From Micromonospora tarapacensis (GTDB lineage Bacteria > Actinomycetota > Actinomycetes > Mycobacteriales > Micromonosporaceae): a stretch of DNA of 64,000 nucleotides. The notes below the pieces were generated by a model. The model was not told where the DNA came from. It saw only the letters and a program-made list of their open reading frames with translations, and did not search any database. How positions within the stretch are numbered: position 1 is the first letter of the stretch; each line of letters opens with the position of its first letter. The stretch spans positions 3,211,324 to 3,275,323 of the forward strand of contig NZ_JAHCDI010000004.1 in assembly GCF_019697375.1 (NCBI RefSeq), read 5' to 3'. Shown one piece after another: positions 63,724 to 64,000 of the stretch. The position numbers and the translations under genes are program-made.

Positions 63724-64000
63724 GCGGCGTTTCGGGCCAGCCCGAGGGCGTCGGCGGTGGACCGGTACGGACTGGCGATCACGTTGACGCTGATCACCTC
63801 GCCGTGCCGGGTGGCCGCCTCCGCGCCGGCGTCGATCGCCGCCTTGACCGAGGCGACGTCACCGCGCAGCAGCACGGTCACGTACGCCGACCCGATCTGC
63901 TCGACCCTGACGATCTCCACCTCGGCGGCCTTGACCATGGCGTCCATGCCGGCGATGGCAGCGGTGAAACCGCGCGTCTCCAGCGTGCCGAGCGCATTGT
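63720..64000 (-). CDS. Bacterial microcompartment shell protein (BMC domain), 5' end just outside window
   Basis: The frame enters at the right edge and reads NALGTLETRGFTAAIAGMDA then MVKAAEVEIVRVEQIGSAYV, LLRGDVASVKAAIDAGAEA and GEVISVNVIASPY. This is a complete single BMC (Pfam BMC, PduA/CcmK-like) domain lacking only the first one or two residues. Such proteins form hexameric tiles of protein shells that enclose enzymes; the pore loop here is IGSA. The short C-terminal tail (RSTADALGLARNAA) may be helical. Its stop overlaps the start of the TrpB2/DUF1611 chimera. Other shell genes and the signature enzyme, if any, must lie beyond the window. Microcompartment loci are uncommon in this kind of actinomycete. 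Confidence 0.9.
   Translation of the reverse strand, partial: NALGTLETRGFTAAIAGMDAMVKAAEVEIVRVEQIGSAYVTVLLRGDVASVKAAIDAGAEAATRHGEVISVNVIASPYRSTADALGLARNAA

Overview
The window is very GC-rich DNA from a filamentous actinomycete, probably Micromonospora or a close relative. This is inferred from GC content, GTG starts with overlapping stops, cis-AT modular PKS proteins and an IS701-type remnant; no rRNA or other taxonomic marker is present. Almost everything is on the minus strand.

1-50.6 kb: a type I polyketide synthase read right to left. A free-standing KASIII (49579-50562) precedes four giant PKS genes joined by GTGA overlaps or a few bases: PKS-A (loading + modules 1-3), PKS-B (4-5), PKS-C (6-7) and PKS-D (8-9, running off the left edge). 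The loading unit is acyl-CoA ligase, degenerate ketoreductase, ACP. AT motifs suggest ethylmalonyl-like (M1), malonyl (M2, M3, M5, M7) and methylmalonyl (M4, M6, M8, M9). M3-M6 and M8 carry DH+KR; M7 carries DH+ER+KR. This predicts a reduced, methyl-branched chain with a tetraene segment. There is no thioesterase, so the line continues outside the window. The KS-AT cassettes of M5 and M7 are a 2,622-bp copy pair that looks identical, and both carry the same one-base frameshift; a further frameshift lies after the M6 KR.

50.6-55.4 kb: a fragment zone (IS701 transposase, response regulator and DUF1023 hydrolase remnants), then a plus-strand MatB-type malonyl-CoA synthetase, a minus-strand SAM methyltransferase and about 650 bp without a recognisable gene.

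55.4-61.2 kb: a tryptophan-centred locus. trpB-trpA-gntR form one overlapping operon. A PrnB-like member of the tryptophan dioxygenase superfamily (with a frameshift) and a LysE/RhtB exporter form another. A CTAG-centred palindrome (TTCTAGAAC) occurs at three promoter-like positions and is a candidate operator for the GntR protein encoded between them. A plus-strand chimera of sugar-kinase and sugar-binding-protein pieces and an ornithine-cyclodeaminase N-terminal fragment sit in the divergent gap.

61.3-64 kb: a GNAT acetyltransferase, a truncated enolase-superfamily protein, a TrpB2/DUF1611 chimera and a bacterial-microcompartment shell protein cut by the window end, in overlapping operon order.

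Two things dominate interpretation. All three frameshifts fall at or near homopolymer runs, and several right-hand genes are clean chimeras or truncations. Read-level checks should come before any biological claim that depends on them.
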